Part shown: positions 19,878-28,892 of the stretch, one piece after another
Position numbering within the stretch: the first letter of the stretch is position 1
Layout: each line of letters begins with the position of its first letter
NCBI RefSeq assembly: GCF_000310205.1
Contig: NZ_AMXE01000013.1
Span: 1 to 61,532 of the forward strand
Direction of reading: 5' to 3'
DNA from: Thauera linaloolentis 47Lol = DSM 12138
GTDB lineage: Bacteria > Pseudomonadota > Gammaproteobacteria > Burkholderiales > Rhodocyclaceae
Length of the DNA: 61,532 nt
The notes under the pieces: generated by a model
Databases searched by the model: none
What the model saw: the letters and a program-made list of their open reading frames with translations, nothing else
What the model was told of the DNA's origin: nothing
Program-made: the position numbers and the translations under genes

Positions 19878-20174
19878 TCAGCCGCGCGATTCGAGCATGT
19901 CCCTGACGCTGGCGATGAGGCCGTCCGCGATGCGGTTGGCGTCGATCTTGAAGCGGCCTTCGGAGATCGCCTGGCGGATCTCGTCCACACGCTTCTGGTC
20001 GACCTCGGACGATTCCGAAATCGCGCTTTCAGCCTTCTTCATCAGCGTGGCGAGCGGGGAAAGCTGCACGCTGTCGCCACTGGCCTGCACCGGGGCCCTG
20101 CCGGGCTGCGCAGGCGTGCGGGCATCCTGTACCTGCGAGGGAACATAGGCTTTGCCCGTGTTCTCGATTTTCAT
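19878..20174 (-). CDS. flgM: Anti-sigma28 factor FlgM
   Basis: Inhibitor of FliA that is exported through the finished hook, releasing late-gene transcription. The 98-residue product has the typical unstructured N-terminus and the FliA-binding C-terminal helices (DQKRVDEIRQAISEGRFKIDANRIADGLIASVRDML). The ATG at 20174 is preceded by TTTTTGGAGA at a good distance; a TTG further upstream is rejected. A FliA-type promoter is directly visible upstream, giving the usual feedback loop. Confidence 0.93.
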   Translation of the reverse strand: MKIENTGKAYVPSQVQDARTPAQPGRAPVQASGDSVQLSPLATLMKKAESAISESSEVDQKRVDEIRQAISEGRFKIDANRIADGLIASVRDMLESRG

Positions 20175-20188
20175 GATGGTCTCCAAAA

Positions 20189-20208
20189 ACCCATTGACAC
20201 GAATGGGT
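20189..20208. repeat. Hairpin in the flgM leader
   Basis: ACCCATT and AATGGGT form seven-base arms around a 6-nt loop (GACACG), lying just downstream of the sigma28 -10 box and before the flgM ribosome binding site. It would fall at the very 5' end of the flgM transcript and could affect stability or start-site access. Confidence 0.45.
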
Positions 20209-20234
20209 AGACGGCCGCGTTTCGTGAAACTTTA
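20208..20234 (-). promoter_or_regulatory. FliA (sigma28) promoter of flgM
   Basis: On the minus strand TAAAGTTT (20234-20227) is an exact sigma28 -35 box; an 11-base spacer follows, then GCCGTCTA (20215-20208) against the consensus GCCGATAA. Start of transcription would be about 25 bases before the flgM Shine-Dalgarno. The match is among the best that can be expected without experiment. Confidence 0.85.
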
Positions 20235-20274
20235 GTGATTTATTTCACACCCGGCCAAAAAACGCGGTGACGGC

Positions 20275-20985
20275 CTAGAAATCGACATCCACCGCGCCGT
20301 CGGGCCGTACCCGCCCTTGCACGATCTGGCCGTTGCCGAGCCGGATGCGGACCCGTTCGCCGGGGGCCGCGCCGTTCAGGGCCTGGCCTTCGCCCGATAC
20401 CGCAAAGCCCGGCCCGCGCGTCACCACGGGAACGGTCTGCCCGCGGCGCACCGCGTCCGGCAGGCGCAGGCTTCCCGCGCGCAGCGGTGCGCCGGCCGCC
20501 TGGGCAAAGCGCGTGGCGTGGCCGAGCGCCTGTTCGGGCGCGGTCAGCACGTTGTCGGGCAGGGCGCTGAGTTCGCCCTCGCGCATTTCGACGTCGGCCG
20601 CGCCGATGATCTCGGCCGAGCGCAGGGCACGGGTGGTGACCAGGTAGGGGCCGAAGACCTGGACCCGGGCCTGTACCCAGGCCGTCCATGCGGCCGGTGC
20701 GTTGCAGCGCACGCCGACGCTCACCTGCCCCCAGGCGCGGGTGCCGGGCTGGAGAAAGGCTTCGAGCGCCGTACACGGCGGAAGCCGGTTGTCCGGGTCG
20801 AAGGCGCGGACGCCGATCCGTACGTCGCCGGGCAGGCCCTGGACTTCCCGTTCCAGAAAGCCGCGGACGGCCGCTTCGACCGCCTCGGGGGGCTGGTGGG
20901 CGGCAGCAGGGAGGAAGAGGGCGAAAAGCGCGAGGGACGACACGCCGCGCCACAGGGCGGCCGGGCTTGGGGGCGGACGGTTCAT
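20275..20985 (-). CDS. flgA: Flagellar P-ring assembly chaperone FlgA
   Basis: Periplasmic chaperone for assembly of the FlgI P ring. The 236-residue protein starts at MNRPPPSPAALW with a signal peptide ending in PAAA. It has the N-terminal SAF-like region and the C-terminal conserved end (LRAGSLRLPDAVRRGQTVPVV..., FAVSGEGQALNGAAPGERVRIRLGNGQIVQGRV). The frame is open further upstream into the flgB promoter region, but that part is not protein-like. It is divergent from flgB. Confidence 0.92.
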   Translation of the reverse strand: MNRPPPSPAALWRGVSSLALFALFLPAAAHQPPEAVEAAVRGFLEREVQGLPGDVRIGVRAFDPDNRLPPCTALEAFLQPGTRAWGQVSVGVRCNAPAAWTAWVQARVQVFGPYLVTTRALRSAEIIGAADVEMREGELSALPDNVLTAPEQALGHATRFAQAAGAPLRAGSLRLPDAVRRGQTVPVVTRGPGFAVSGEGQALNGAAPGERVRIRLGNGQIVQGRVRPDGAVDVDF

Positions 20986-21063
20986 GGGGCGGATTGCAGC
21001 ATGCCTCTTCCAGCGAGGCAAGCCGCGTGCGGGCAGGGCTGCGGGAAGCTGGCGGCAGGAAGG

Positions 21064-21080
21064 GGGGCAGGTTTTGCCGC
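21064..21080. promoter_or_regulatory. Candidate FlrC/FleR enhancer site upstream of flgB
   Basis: GGGGCA-GGTTT-TGCCGC fits the inverted-repeat pattern (G/C)CGGCA-N5-TGCCG with one mismatch and ends 82 bases before the flgB -24 element. The pattern recurs near the other sigma54 flagellar promoters of this window. Confidence 0.5.
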
Positions 21081-21162
21081 CCGTGTCCGCAAGCGGCAGA
21101 TTTGGGCGGTTTTCCTCCGCCTTATCCGGCGAGGGCGAAAGCGGACCGGGGCTTAGCATCGC

Positions 21163-21178
21163 TGGCATGAAAGCTGCA
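21163..21178 (+). promoter_or_regulatory. Sigma54 promoter of flgB
   Basis: TGGCAT-GAAAG-CTGCA has the -24 GG and -12 GC dinucleotides at the exact 10-base spacing, 68 bases before the flgB start. The consensus is TGGCAC-N5-TTGCW. This would drive the flgBCDEF unit under the sigma54 activator encoded at 45569. Confidence 0.82.
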
Positions 21179-21245
21179 CCTTCCATAGCCATCGATTGCG
21201 TTCCCCATTCGCGGGGCGCGGCACTTCCATCCGCGAGGTAAGGCG

Positions 21246-21662
21246 ATGAAGACCCTGCTCGACAACCAGATGCGCTTCCACCAGGCGGCATTCAATCTCC
21301 AGGCCCATCGCCAGGAACTGCTGGCGTCGAACATCGCCAATGCCGACACGCCGCACTACAAGGCGCGCGACATCGATTTCCGCAGCGCCCTCGACAGCGC
21401 GCTGGGCAATGCGCCCGGCGGCGGCCTGCCCGGCGTGGCGCTCGACACCACGCACCGCGGCCACATCGCCGGCGGCGGCGCACCGGGCGCCGACAGCTTC
21501 ACGCTGTACCGCACCGAACTCCAGTCCGCCGTCGACGGCAATACCGTCAACATGGACGTCGAGCGCGCGGCCTTCGCCGAGAACTCGCTGCGCTACGAGG
21601 CGAGCGTGACCTTCATCAACGGCATGCTGCGTTCGATGAACACGGCGCTCACCGGCCAGTAA
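21246..21662 (+). CDS. flgB: Flagellar proximal rod protein FlgB
   Basis: Rod protein nearest the MS ring and FliE, exported by the flagellar type III apparatus. The 138-residue protein has the N-terminal rod/hook motif ([28 protein letters not shown]) and the C-terminal helix used for packing. It is preceded by a GAGGTAAGGCG Shine-Dalgarno region and is the first gene of the flgB-L series, 11 bases from flgC. Confidence 0.95.
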   Translation: MKTLLDNQMRFHQAAFNLQAHRQELLASNIANADTPHYKARDIDFRSALDSALGNAPGGGLPGVALDTTHRGHIAGGGAPGADSFTLYRTELQSAVDGNTVNMDVERAAFAENSLRYEASVTFINGMLRSMNTALTGQ

Positions 21663-21673
21663 GGAGCTTCATC

Positions 21674-22078
21674 ATGAGCATGCTCAACGTTTTCCAGATC
21701 GCCGGCTCGGCGCTCAATGCCCAGTCGCTGCGGCTCAACACCACGGCCTCCAACCTTGCCAACGCCGACAGCGTGACCACCGAGACGGGCGAACCCTACC
21801 GCGCCAAGCAGGTCGTCTTCGCCGCCCGCCAGATGGCGGGGCCGGCTTCGGTCGGCGTGCAGGTGACCCAGATCGTCGACAGCGCGGCGCCGATGCGGCT
21901 GGTGTACGAGCCGAACAATCCGGCGGCGAACGCCGAAGGCTATGTCGAGATGCCCAACGTGAACGTCGCCGAGGAGATGGTGAACATGATCTCGGCCTCG
22001 CGTTCGTACCAGAACAACGCCGAGATCATGAACACGGCACGGACATTGCTTCAACGTACCCTGCAGATCGGACAGTAA
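21674..22078 (+). CDS. flgC: Flagellar rod protein FlgC
   Basis: Proximal rod subunit. The 134-residue protein has the N-terminal [18 protein letters not shown]-type rod motif and C-terminal [35 protein letters not shown], the signature of rod, hook and filament axial proteins. An AAGGAG stretch precedes the ATG. It is followed by flgD. Confidence 0.95.
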   Translation: MSMLNVFQIAGSALNAQSLRLNTTASNLANADSVTTETGEPYRAKQVVFAARQMAGPASVGVQVTQIVDSAAPMRLVYEPNNPAANAEGYVEMPNVNVAEEMVNMISASRSYQNNAEIMNTARTLLQRTLQIGQ

Positions 22079-22117
22079 GCGCTGTCCGGCAAATGATGCC
22101 GTGAGCAGGAGAGATTC

Positions 22118-22786
22118 ATGACCACCGTCTCGAACAACACGACAGCGGAAAACGTACTGTCCAAGCTGGCCCGCAGCGAACCCGTGCAGGCGGCGGAAGA
22201 GGACATGCAGGGACGTTTTCTCAAGCTGCTGACCACCCAGCTCCAGAACCAGGATCCGATGAATCCGATGGAGAACGCCGAGTTGACCTCGCAGCTCGCG
22301 CAGATGAGCACGGTCGATGGCATCGAGCGCCTCAACAAGATGGTGCAGTCCTTCTTCGATTCGCAGGCTTCGTCCGAGGGCCTGAACGCTGCGGCGCTGA
22401 TCGGGCGCGGCGTGCTGGTCGAGGGCCAGCGCGTGGTGCTGACCGAGGCCGGCGGGATCGGCGGCTTCGAAATCGACGGCCCGGCGGATACCACGACGCT
22501 GACGATCAGGGACAGTTCGGGTCTGGTGGTCAAGCAGATGGTCTTCGACGGCCTCGAGGCCGGCAGCCACAACTTCGTCTGGGACGGCACGGCGGAAGAC
22601 GGCTCGCGCGCGGCCGACGGCGTCTACACGCTGTCCCTGTCGGCGACGCGTGGCGACGACAAGGTCGAGGGGCGCACGCTGCAGTTCGGTGCCGTCACCA
22701 GCATCGTTCGCGGCACCAAGGGCACCGACCTGCAGGTGGGCGACCTCGGCCTGTTCAAGTTGGACGACATCAAGCAGATCCTCTGA
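22118..22786 (+). CDS. flgD: Flagellar hook cap protein FlgD
   Basis: Scaffold that caps the growing hook and is discarded when FlgK joins. The 222-residue protein has the conserved N-terminal FLKLLTTQLQNQDPMNPMENAELTSQLAQMSTVDGIE and the C-terminal FlgD Ig/Tudor-like region (GSHNFVWDGTAEDGSRAADGVYTLSL). A GCAGGAGA sequence precedes the start. flgE follows after 15 bases. Confidence 0.95.
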   Translation: MTTVSNNTTAENVLSKLARSEPVQAAEEDMQGRFLKLLTTQLQNQDPMNPMENAELTSQLAQMSTVDGIERLNKMVQSFFDSQASSEGLNAAALIGRGVLVEGQRVVLTEAGGIGGFEIDGPADTTTLTIRDSSGLVVKQMVFDGLEAGSHNFVWDGTAEDGSRAADGVYTLSLSATRGDDKVEGRTLQFGAVTSIVRGTKGTDLQVGDLGLFKLDDIKQIL

Positions 22787-22801
22787 TCCGGAGCACCGAT
22801 C

Positions 22802-24130
22802 ATGGCATTCCAGCAAGGCCTTAGCGGCCTGAACTCCTCCTCCAAGGCGCTCGACGTCATCTCGAACAACGTCGCCAACGCCAGCACCGTGGGCTTCAAG
22901 AACTCCGGCACGGTGTTCGCGGACGCCTATGCCTCGTCGCTCACCGGCGCCGTGTCGAAAATCCAGATCGGCATCGGCAGCGCGGTGCAGGCGGTGCGCC
23001 AGGCCTTCACCCAGGGCAACGTCACCACCACCAGCAACCCGCTGGACATGGCGATCAACGGCAACGGCTTCTTTGAGATCGAACTGCAGAACGGCGGTTA
23101 CGCGCTGTCGCGCAACGGGCAGTTCGACATCAACAAGGAAGGCTACATCGTCACCTCGCTCGGCGACCGCCTGATGGGCTACCAGGCGATCGATCCGGTG
23201 TCGGGCGACGTCTATGCGCCGGCAACGGCCTCGGTGGATACCTTCCGGCCGCTGATCGTGCCCGCCTCGGGCGTGGGGGCGATAGAGACCTCGGAAATCA
23301 GCCTGAACCTGAACCTCAGTGCCGATGCCGAAGTGATTCCGACGCCGGCGCCACCGGCCGCGGCGATCGATCCGTCGGACCCGCTGACCTACACGTACTC
23401 GACCGGAATCCCGATCTTCGATTCGCTGGGCAAGGAGCACACGCTGTCCTTCTACTTCGTGCGCCGCAGCGACGTCGTCGACACCACGACGGCGCCCCCG
23501 ACCTACAGCGAATGGGATGCCTACACCGTCGTCGACAACGACACCAGCACGCTCACCCACAATTCCACGATCGGTTTCGATGGCGTGGGCCGGGTGGCCG
23601 CGGTCACGCCGCATGTGACGGCGGGCGTCACGCCGCCGACCAACGGCTCGGTGTTCAGCGCGCTGCTGGGGACGGACGCGGTCAACCCGAACGTGTCCAC
23701 GCTGGGGCTGAACGCCATCACGCAGTTCGGCGGCGAGTCGAAACCGCGCGAACTGAAGCAGGACGGGGCCCCGCCGGGAGAAATATCCGGCCTGTCGATC
23801 AGCCGTAACGGCATCATCCAGGCGCGTTACTCGAACGGCGACACCAAGGACGTCGGCATTGTCAACCTGACCACCGTGCGCAACAACAACGGCTTGTCGC
23901 CCATCGGCAACAACTACTGGGTCGAGACGCCGGAGTCCGGCGGCTTCGCGCGGGGCACGCCGGGCAACGGCATGAATGGCGTCATCTCCGCCGGCCAGGT
24001 CGAGGAGTCGAACGTCGACCTGACCCAGGAACTGGTGCAGATGATCATCCAGCAGCGCAACTACCAGGCCAACGCGCAGTCGATCCGCACACAGGACCAG
24101 ATCCTGCAGACGCTGGTCAACCTGCGCTGA
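22802..24130 (+). CDS. flgE: Flagellar hook protein FlgE
   Basis: Main hook subunit. The 442-residue protein has the N-terminal FQQGLSGLNSSSKALDVISNNVANASTVGFK motif, a central D1/D2 region of variable sequence, and the C-terminal GQVEESNVDLTQELVQMIIQQRNYQANAQSIRTQDQILQTLVNLR. The length is usual for betaproteobacterial FlgE. It belongs to the same transcription unit as flgBCD and flgF. Confidence 0.95.
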   Translation: MAFQQGLSGLNSSSKALDVISNNVANASTVGFKNSGTVFADAYASSLTGAVSKIQIGIGSAVQAVRQAFTQGNVTTTSNPLDMAINGNGFFEIELQNGGYALSRNGQFDINKEGYIVTSLGDRLMGYQAIDPVSGDVYAPATASVDTFRPLIVPASGVGAIETSEISLNLNLSADAEVIPTPAPPAAAIDPSDPLTYTYSTGIPIFDSLGKEHTLSFYFVRRSDVVDTTTAPPTYSEWDAYTVVDNDTSTLTHNSTIGFDGVGRVAAVTPHVTAGVTPPTNGSVFSALLGTDAVNPNVSTLGLNAITQFGGESKPRELKQDGAPPGEISGLSISRNGIIQARYSNGDTKDVGIVNLTTVRNNNGLSPIGNNYWVETPESGGFARGTPGNGMNGVISAGQVEESNVDLTQELVQMIIQQRNYQANAQSIRTQDQILQTLVNLR

Positions 24131-24177
24131 TGACGGCAGGGGTTCGTTCCGGGCAGCCCGGGCAGGGGGAGTAGAGC

Positions 24178-24912
24178 ATGGACCGTCTGATCTATACGGC
24201 GATGACCGGCGCCACCGGGACGATGAACCAGCAGGCGGCGGTGTCGAACAACATCGCCAATGCTGCGTCCACCGGCTTTCGCGCACAGATGCACAAGCTG
24301 CGCGGCGTGGAAATCCAGACCGAGGCCTTCCGCTCGCGTTCGTTCGCGGTCGACGCCAGCATTGCCAACGACTTCACCCCGGGGCCGATTCAGTACACCG
24401 GCCGGCCCTACGACGTGGCGGTGGAAGGCAAGGGCTGGCTGGCCGTGCAACTGCCCGACGGCAGCGAAGGCTATACCCGCGACGGCAGCCTCACGCTGAG
24501 CCCCGCCGGCATCCTGCAGACCCGCGACGGGCTGCCGGTGGCGGGCGACGGCGGGCCGATCGCGCTGCCGCCCGATACCGAGATCGTCATCGGCCGCGAC
24601 GGCTCGGTGTCGTCCATCGACCCGAACGGCAACATCGTCAATATCGTCGCCCGGCTCAAGCTGGTGAATCCGCCCGAGGCCGAACTGGTGCGTGGCGATG
24701 ACGGCCTGTTCCGGCTCGCCGGCGGCGCGCCGGCGCCGGCGGACGAGAACGTGCAGGTCGCGGGCGGCTACCTCGAAGGCAGCAACGTCAATGTCGCCGA
24801 CCAGATGGTGCAGATGATCTCGCTCGCGCGGCAGTTCGAGATGCAGGTCCGCATGCTGCAAACGGCCGAAGCCAACGACCGTGCCGCCACGCAGGTGCTG
24901 GCTGCGCGCTGA
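24178..24912 (+). CDS. flgF: Flagellar proximal rod protein FlgF
   Basis: Rod protein of 244 residues with the N-terminal MTGATGTMNQQAAVSNNIANAASTGFRAQ motif and C-terminal GGYLEGSNVNVADQMVQMISLARQFEMQVRMLQTAE. It is the last gene before a 186-base gap carrying a separate sigma54 promoter for flgG, so the flg cluster is probably at least two transcription units. Confidence 0.95.
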   Translation: MDRLIYTAMTGATGTMNQQAAVSNNIANAASTGFRAQMHKLRGVEIQTEAFRSRSFAVDASIANDFTPGPIQYTGRPYDVAVEGKGWLAVQLPDGSEGYTRDGSLTLSPAGILQTRDGLPVAGDGGPIALPPDTEIVIGRDGSVSSIDPNGNIVNIVARLKLVNPPEAELVRGDDGLFRLAGGAPAPADENVQVAGGYLEGSNVNVADQMVQMISLARQFEMQVRMLQTAEANDRAATQVLAAR

Positions 24913-24958
24913 GGCGCGCGCGGGCGCCGATGCCCGCCGTCTGCCCCCTTGCGCATGA

Positions 24959-24974
24959 TTAGCACGGTTTTTGC
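24959..24974 (+). promoter_or_regulatory. Sigma54 promoter of flgG
   Basis: TTAGCACGGTTTTTGC matches the consensus TTGGCACG-N4-TTGC at all positions but one, the first G of the -24 pair. It lies in the flgF-flgG gap, 124 bases before flgG, and is followed by the strong inverted repeat at 25050. Confidence 0.75.
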
Positions 24975-25049
24975 GTTGTTTATCGCGGGATGGCCGTGGC
25001 CGGCAAGGGCCTAGACTGATTCCGTGCAAGAAGCGGCAATCGCCGCCGC

Positions 25050-25072
25050 GTGCCGGCAAGGCCTGCCGGCAC
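25050..25072. promoter_or_regulatory. Candidate FlrC/FleR site downstream of the flgG promoter
   Basis: GTGCCGGCA-AGGCC-TGCCGGCAC is an exact inverted repeat with nine-base arms and the same 5-base spacer as the other CGGCA-N5-TGCCG sites. It lies between the -24/-12 promoter and flgG, a placement like the downstream FlrC sites known in Vibrio. A leader hairpin is the alternative reading. Confidence 0.55.
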
Positions 25073-25098
25073 GGCAACGCAGAACAGAGGACTCCATC

Positions 25099-25881
25099 AT
25101 GATCCGCTCCCTGTGGACCGCCCGTACCGGGCTCGATGCCCAGCAGACTTCGCTGGACGTGATCTCCAACAACCTCGCCAACGTCTCGACCAACGGCTAC
25201 AAGCGCCAGCGCGCGGTGTTCGAGGATCTGCTGTACCAGACGATCCGCCAGCCGGGGGCGCAGACCACGCAGCAGACCCAGGTGTCGAGCGGCCTGCAAA
25301 TCGGTACCGGGGTGAGGCCGGTGGCCACCGAGCGCATCTTCACCCAGGGCAGTCCGCAGCAGACGGGCGGCGCGCTCGATCTCGCGATACAGGGCAACGG
25401 TTTCCTGCAGATCGCGATGCCCGACGGCACCACGGCCTACACCCGCGACGGTGCGCTGCAGCTCGACAACCAGGGCAACGTCATCACCGCCAGCGGCTAC
25501 CAGTTGCTCGACGCCATCCAGATCCCCGCCGATGCCACGCAGATCTCCATCGGCAAGGACGGCACCGTCACCGTCAAGCTGCCCAACCAGATCGAGATGC
25601 AGCCCGTCGGCCAGATCCAGCTCGCCACCTTCGTCAATCCGGGCGGCCTGCAGAGCATGGGCGAGAACCTGTTCTACGAGACGGCGTCGAGCGGCGAGGC
25701 CACGCCGACCGAGCCGGGCACCAACGGCGCCGGCGTCATCAACCAGGGCTACGTCGAGAACTCGAACGTGAATGTCGCCGAGGAACTCGTCAGCATGATC
25801 GTCACGCAGCGAGCCTACGAGCTGAATTCGCGCGCCATCTCGACATCCGACCAGATGCTGGGCCGCCTGACCCAATTGTGA
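25099..25881 (+). CDS. flgG: Flagellar distal rod protein FlgG
   Basis: Distal rod subunit, 260 residues, the standard FlgG length. The N-terminus [36 protein letters not shown] and the C-terminus [44 protein letters not shown] are typical. The start follows an AACAGAGGA Shine-Dalgarno region; the upstream extension of the frame is not used. A 14-base tandem duplication covers its stop codon. Confidence 0.96.
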   Translation: MIRSLWTARTGLDAQQTSLDVISNNLANVSTNGYKRQRAVFEDLLYQTIRQPGAQTTQQTQVSSGLQIGTGVRPVATERIFTQGSPQQTGGALDLAIQGNGFLQIAMPDGTTAYTRDGALQLDNQGNVITASGYQLLDAIQIPADATQISIGKDGTVTVKLPNQIEMQPVGQIQLATFVNPGGLQSMGENLFYETASSGEATPTEPGTNGAGVINQGYVENSNVNVAEELVSMIVTQRAYELNSRAISTSDQMLGRLTQL

Positions 25882-25898
25882 TGGCCCAATTGTGATGA
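25871..25898 (+). repeat. 14-bp tandem duplication at the flgG stop
   Basis: CCCAATTGTGATGG is followed immediately by CCCAATTGTGATGA. The first copy contains the last flgG codons and TGA; the second copy creates a second in-frame-looking stop region and an ATG that extends the flgH frame upstream. It looks like a recent replication-slippage event. Confidence 0.8.
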
Positions 25899-25945
25899 CC
25901 CGCTTGCGAGAGCTCCATCGCCAGGGCCACGCCGTGAGGCCGATG

Positions 25946-26623
25946 ATGAAAACGCTTCTCCCCTCCTGCCTGTTCGCCGTGCTGGCGCTGCTGTCGGGCT
26001 GCGCCTCGATCAATACCGTGCCGCCGACCGCAGTGCACCAGCCCATGAGCGTGCGCCCGGACAGCCGTGCCGGCGCGCAGCCCGCCAACGGCGCCATCTA
26101 CCAGACGGCGCTGGCGCGCCCGCTGTTCGAGGATCGCCGCGCCCGCCATGTCGGCGACATCGTCACGATCAACCTCGTCGAGCGCAACACTGCGACCAAG
26201 AGCGCCAACACCAGCGCCACGCGCAATTCCGAAATGACGGGCGGCATCACGGCGACCTCACGCCTGCCGCTGGGTGGGCTGAACGGCCTCAGCGTCGAGG
26301 CCGGGGTGGATTCCGGCTTCAACGGCACGGGCTCGGCCGGCGCCAACAACGCCTTCAACGGCACGATCACGGTGACGGTCATCGACGTGTATCCGAACGG
26401 CAACCTGCTGGTGTCGGGCGAGAAGGTGCTCGCGATCAACCAGGGCAGCGAGTTCATCCGCTTCTCGGGCGTGATCGACCCCAACACCGTGACCACGACC
26501 AACACCGTGCAATCCACGCAGGTCGCCGATGCGCGCATCGAATACCGCGGCAGCGGCGTCATCGACCAGTCCAACACCATGGGCTGGCTGCAGCGCTTCT
26601 TCCTCGCCGTCCTGCCTTTCTGA
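25946..26623 (+). CDS. flgH: Flagellar L-ring lipoprotein FlgH
   Basis: Outer-membrane L-ring subunit. From ATG 25946 the product is 225 residues, with GAGG placed 6 bases upstream; the adjacent ATG at 25943 and the ATG at 25895 within the duplicated flgG end are alternatives. [19 protein letters not shown] carries the lipobox. The mature part shows [25 protein letters not shown] and [28 protein letters not shown], the FlgH core. Confidence 0.94.
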   Translation: MKTLLPSCLFAVLALLSGCASINTVPPTAVHQPMSVRPDSRAGAQPANGAIYQTALARPLFEDRRARHVGDIVTINLVERNTATKSANTSATRNSEMTGGITATSRLPLGGLNGLSVEAGVDSGFNGTGSAGANNAFNGTITVTVIDVYPNGNLLVSGEKVLAINQGSEFIRFSGVIDPNTVTTTNTVQSTQVADARIEYRGSGVIDQSNTMGWLQRFFLAVLPF

Positions 26624-26635
26624 TCGAGATCCGAC

Positions 26636-27763
26636 ATGAGCGCCTTCAAAGCCCTGCTGACACGTGCGCTGGTGGTGGCCGTGGCCGCTGGCATCTTCTT
26701 CGTCTCGGCGGCCGAGGCCGCGCCCGAGCGCATCAAGGACCTGGCCACCATCGCCGGCGTGCGCGAGAACCAGCTCGTCGGCTACGGCCTGGTGGTCGGC
26801 CTGGACGGCAGCGGCGACCAGACCACGCAGACGCCCTTCACCAAGCAGAGCATCGTCAACATGCTCGGCAACATGGGCGTTACCGTACCGCAGGGCACCA
26901 ACATGCAGCTGAAGAACGTCGCCGCGGTGATGGTGACGGCCAGCCTGCCGCCCTTTGCCCGGCCCGGCCAGCCGATCGACGTCACCGTGTCGTCGATCGG
27001 CAATGCCAAGAGCCTGCGCGGCGGCACGCTGGTGATGACGCCGCTCAAGGGCGCGGACGGGCAGGTCTATGCGGTGGCGCAGGGCAACCTCGCCGTCGGC
27101 GGCGCAGGCGGCGCGGCGGGCGGCGCGGCGCAGACCATCAACCACCTGGCGGCGGGACGGATTCCCGGCGGCGCGACGGTGGAGCGCGGCGTCGCCGCGG
27201 CGGTCGGGCAGGGCGACTTCGTCATGGTCGAGCTCAACGAGGCCGACTTCAATACCGCGGGCCGGGTGGTGGATGCCATCAACACTGTCGCGCCGGGCGC
27301 GGCGCGCGCGCTGGACGGGCGCAGCATCCAGGTGCTGGCGCCGTCCGACGTCTCGCGCCGCGTGGCCTTCCTGGGCCAGCTCGAAAACCTGAGGGTGACG
27401 CCGGGCGAACAGACCGCCAGGGTCATCGTCAACTCCCGGACCGGCTCGGTCGTCATGAACCAGCGCGTGACGCTGCAGAACGTGGCCGTGTCGCACGGCA
27501 ACCTGACCGTCACCGTCGATAGCCAGACCCAGGTCAGCCAGCCGGCGCCGTTCTCGCAGGGCGTGACGGTGGCGGCGCAGAACCAGGGCCAGGTGGACAT
27601 CCGTCAGGACGGCGGCAGCATCCACAACGTGCGCGCCGGCGGCAATCTCGCCGACGTGGTCAAGGCGCTCAACGCGCTCGGCGCCAAGCCGATGGACCTG
27701 GTCAGCATCCTGCAGGCAATGAAGGCGGCCGGTGCGCTGCGCGCCGAGCTAGAGATCATCTGA
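26636..27763 (+). CDS. flgI: Flagellar P-ring protein FlgI
   Basis: P-ring subunit around the rod in the peptidoglycan layer. The 375-residue precursor has a Sec signal peptide (cut near AAEAA) and the conserved start [31 protein letters not shown]; further conserved blocks are [18 protein letters not shown] and the C-terminal [32 protein letters not shown]. It needs FlgA, encoded divergently in this window, for assembly. Confidence 0.96.
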   Translation: MSAFKALLTRALVVAVAAGIFFVSAAEAAPERIKDLATIAGVRENQLVGYGLVVGLDGSGDQTTQTPFTKQSIVNMLGNMGVTVPQGTNMQLKNVAAVMVTASLPPFARPGQPIDVTVSSIGNAKSLRGGTLVMTPLKGADGQVYAVAQGNLAVGGAGGAAGGAAQTINHLAAGRIPGGATVERGVAAAVGQGDFVMVELNEADFNTAGRVVDAINTVAPGAARALDGRSIQVLAPSDVSRRVAFLGQLENLRVTPGEQTARVIVNSRTGSVVMNQRVTLQNVAVSHGNLTVTVDSQTQVSQPAPFSQGVTVAAQNQGQVDIRQDGGSIHNVRAGGNLADVVKALNALGAKPMDLVSILQAMKAAGALRAELEII

Positions 27764-27771
27764 GGCGGGAC

Positions 27772-28809
27772 ATGAACGCCGGCGTCCAGCTCAACGCCCT
27801 CGACCCCAACTCGTTCGCCGAGCTTCAGCGCCTGGCGCGCACCGAGGGCCAGTCGAACGAAGCGCTGCGTGCGGCGGCGAAGCAGTTCGAGGCGCTGTTC
27901 ATGCAGATGCTGCTGAAGTCGATGCGCGACGCCACGCCGTCGAACAGTCTGCTCGACAGCGACCAGACCCGCATGTACCAAAGTATGCTCGATCAGCAGC
28001 TTGCGCTGAACCTGTCGCAGTCGCGCGGCACGGGCCTCGCGGATGCGCTCTTCCGCCAGCTCGGCGGCAAGGACGAGGGCGCGGGCGGCGCGGATGCGGC
28101 GCTGCCGGGGCAGGGCGCCACGGGCGGCAATGGCGGCTTCGATCTTGCCGGCGCCATCCGTCGGCCGGCAATTTCTGCCGTGGCCGGGCGTGCGGCGCTT
28201 GCCGTGTCGCCGGACAGGGCGGGGGATTCCCCGGCTGGCCTGGACACCGGTTCCGTGGCCGGAAACGCGCTGCTCGAAGCGCGTTTCCGGGAGGCGCTCC
28301 AGCATGTGCGCGACGCCGGCGGCGCGGTCTCGGACAAGGTCCGGGGCTTCGTCGCCGAGCTCTGGCCGCATGCGGTCGAGGCCAGCAAGCGCACCGGCAT
28401 CCCGCCGGCCTTCATGGTGGCCCAGGCGGCGCTGGAAACGGGCTGGGGCGAGAAGCAGTTGCGCCACGCCGATGGCCGCCCCAGCCACAACCTGTTCAAC
28501 ATCAAGGCCGGCTCGGCCTGGAGCGGCAGGACGGTCGACCGCGCGGTCACCGAGTATGCCGATGGCCGCGCCTATACCGAGGCGGCGCGCTTCCGCGCGT
28601 ATTCGTCCTATGCCGAGTCCTTCCGCGACTATGCCGAACTGATGACGCGCAGCCCGCGCTACGCGGGCGTGCTCGGCCAGACGGACGCCGGCGGCTTCGC
28701 GCGCGGGTTGCAGGATGCGGGCTATGCGACCGATCCGCAGTACGCCGACAAGCTCACCCGCATCATCGGCGGCACGACGCTGCGCAGCGCGCTCGCCGGC
28801 ATCGGCTGA
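27772..28809 (+). CDS. flgJ: Flagellar rod-capping muramidase FlgJ
   Basis: Bifunctional protein of 345 residues. The N-terminal rod-cap domain (about residues 1-95; AAKQFEALFMQMLLKSMRDATPSNSLLDSD) is joined by a Gly/Ala-rich linker to a C-terminal glucosaminidase/muramidase domain (about 195-340) with PPAFMVAQAALETGWGEKQL, where the Glu of ALETGWG is the expected catalytic residue, and HNLFNIKAGSAWSG. The linker DNA holds a CGGCA-N5-TGCCG repeat. Confidence 0.95.
   Translation: MNAGVQLNALDPNSFAELQRLARTEGQSNEALRAAAKQFEALFMQMLLKSMRDATPSNSLLDSDQTRMYQSMLDQQLALNLSQSRGTGLADALFRQLGGKDEGAGGADAALPGQGATGGNGGFDLAGAIRRPAISAVAGRAALAVSPDRAGDSPAGLDTGSVAGNALLEARFREALQHVRDAGGAVSDKVRGFVAELWPHAVEASKRTGIPPAFMVAQAALETGWGEKQLRHADGRPSHNLFNIKAGSAWSGRTVDRAVTEYADGRAYTEAARFRAYSSYAESFRDYAELMTRSPRYAGVLGQTDAGGFARGLQDAGYATDPQYADKLTRIIGGTTLRSALAGIG
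28165..28181. promoter_or_regulatory. CGGCA-N5-TGCCG repeat inside flgJ
   Basis: CCGGCA-ATTTC-TGCCGT falls in the sequence encoding the FlgJ linker, about 660 bases before the flgK promoter. It may serve as a distant enhancer or be fortuitous. Confidence 0.3.
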
Positions 28810-28813
28810 TCCT

Positions 28814-28854
28814 GCCGCAGAAATTGCCGGCCGAGGGTTGGCATCTTTCTTGCT
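28814..28854 (+). promoter_or_regulatory. Sigma54 promoter of flgK with adjacent inverted repeat
   Basis: TGGCAT-CTTTC-TTGCT (28839-28854) is an almost perfect -24/-12 element, 39 bases before the flgK start. Directly upstream GCCGCA-GAAAT-TGCCGG (28814-28830) resembles the flagellar enhancer repeat with two mismatched arm positions. It would give flgKL separate sigma54 control from flgG-J. Confidence 0.8.
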
Positions 28855-28892
28855 GATCTCCTGTCAGGAAATCGCAGATCAGGAAGACCATC

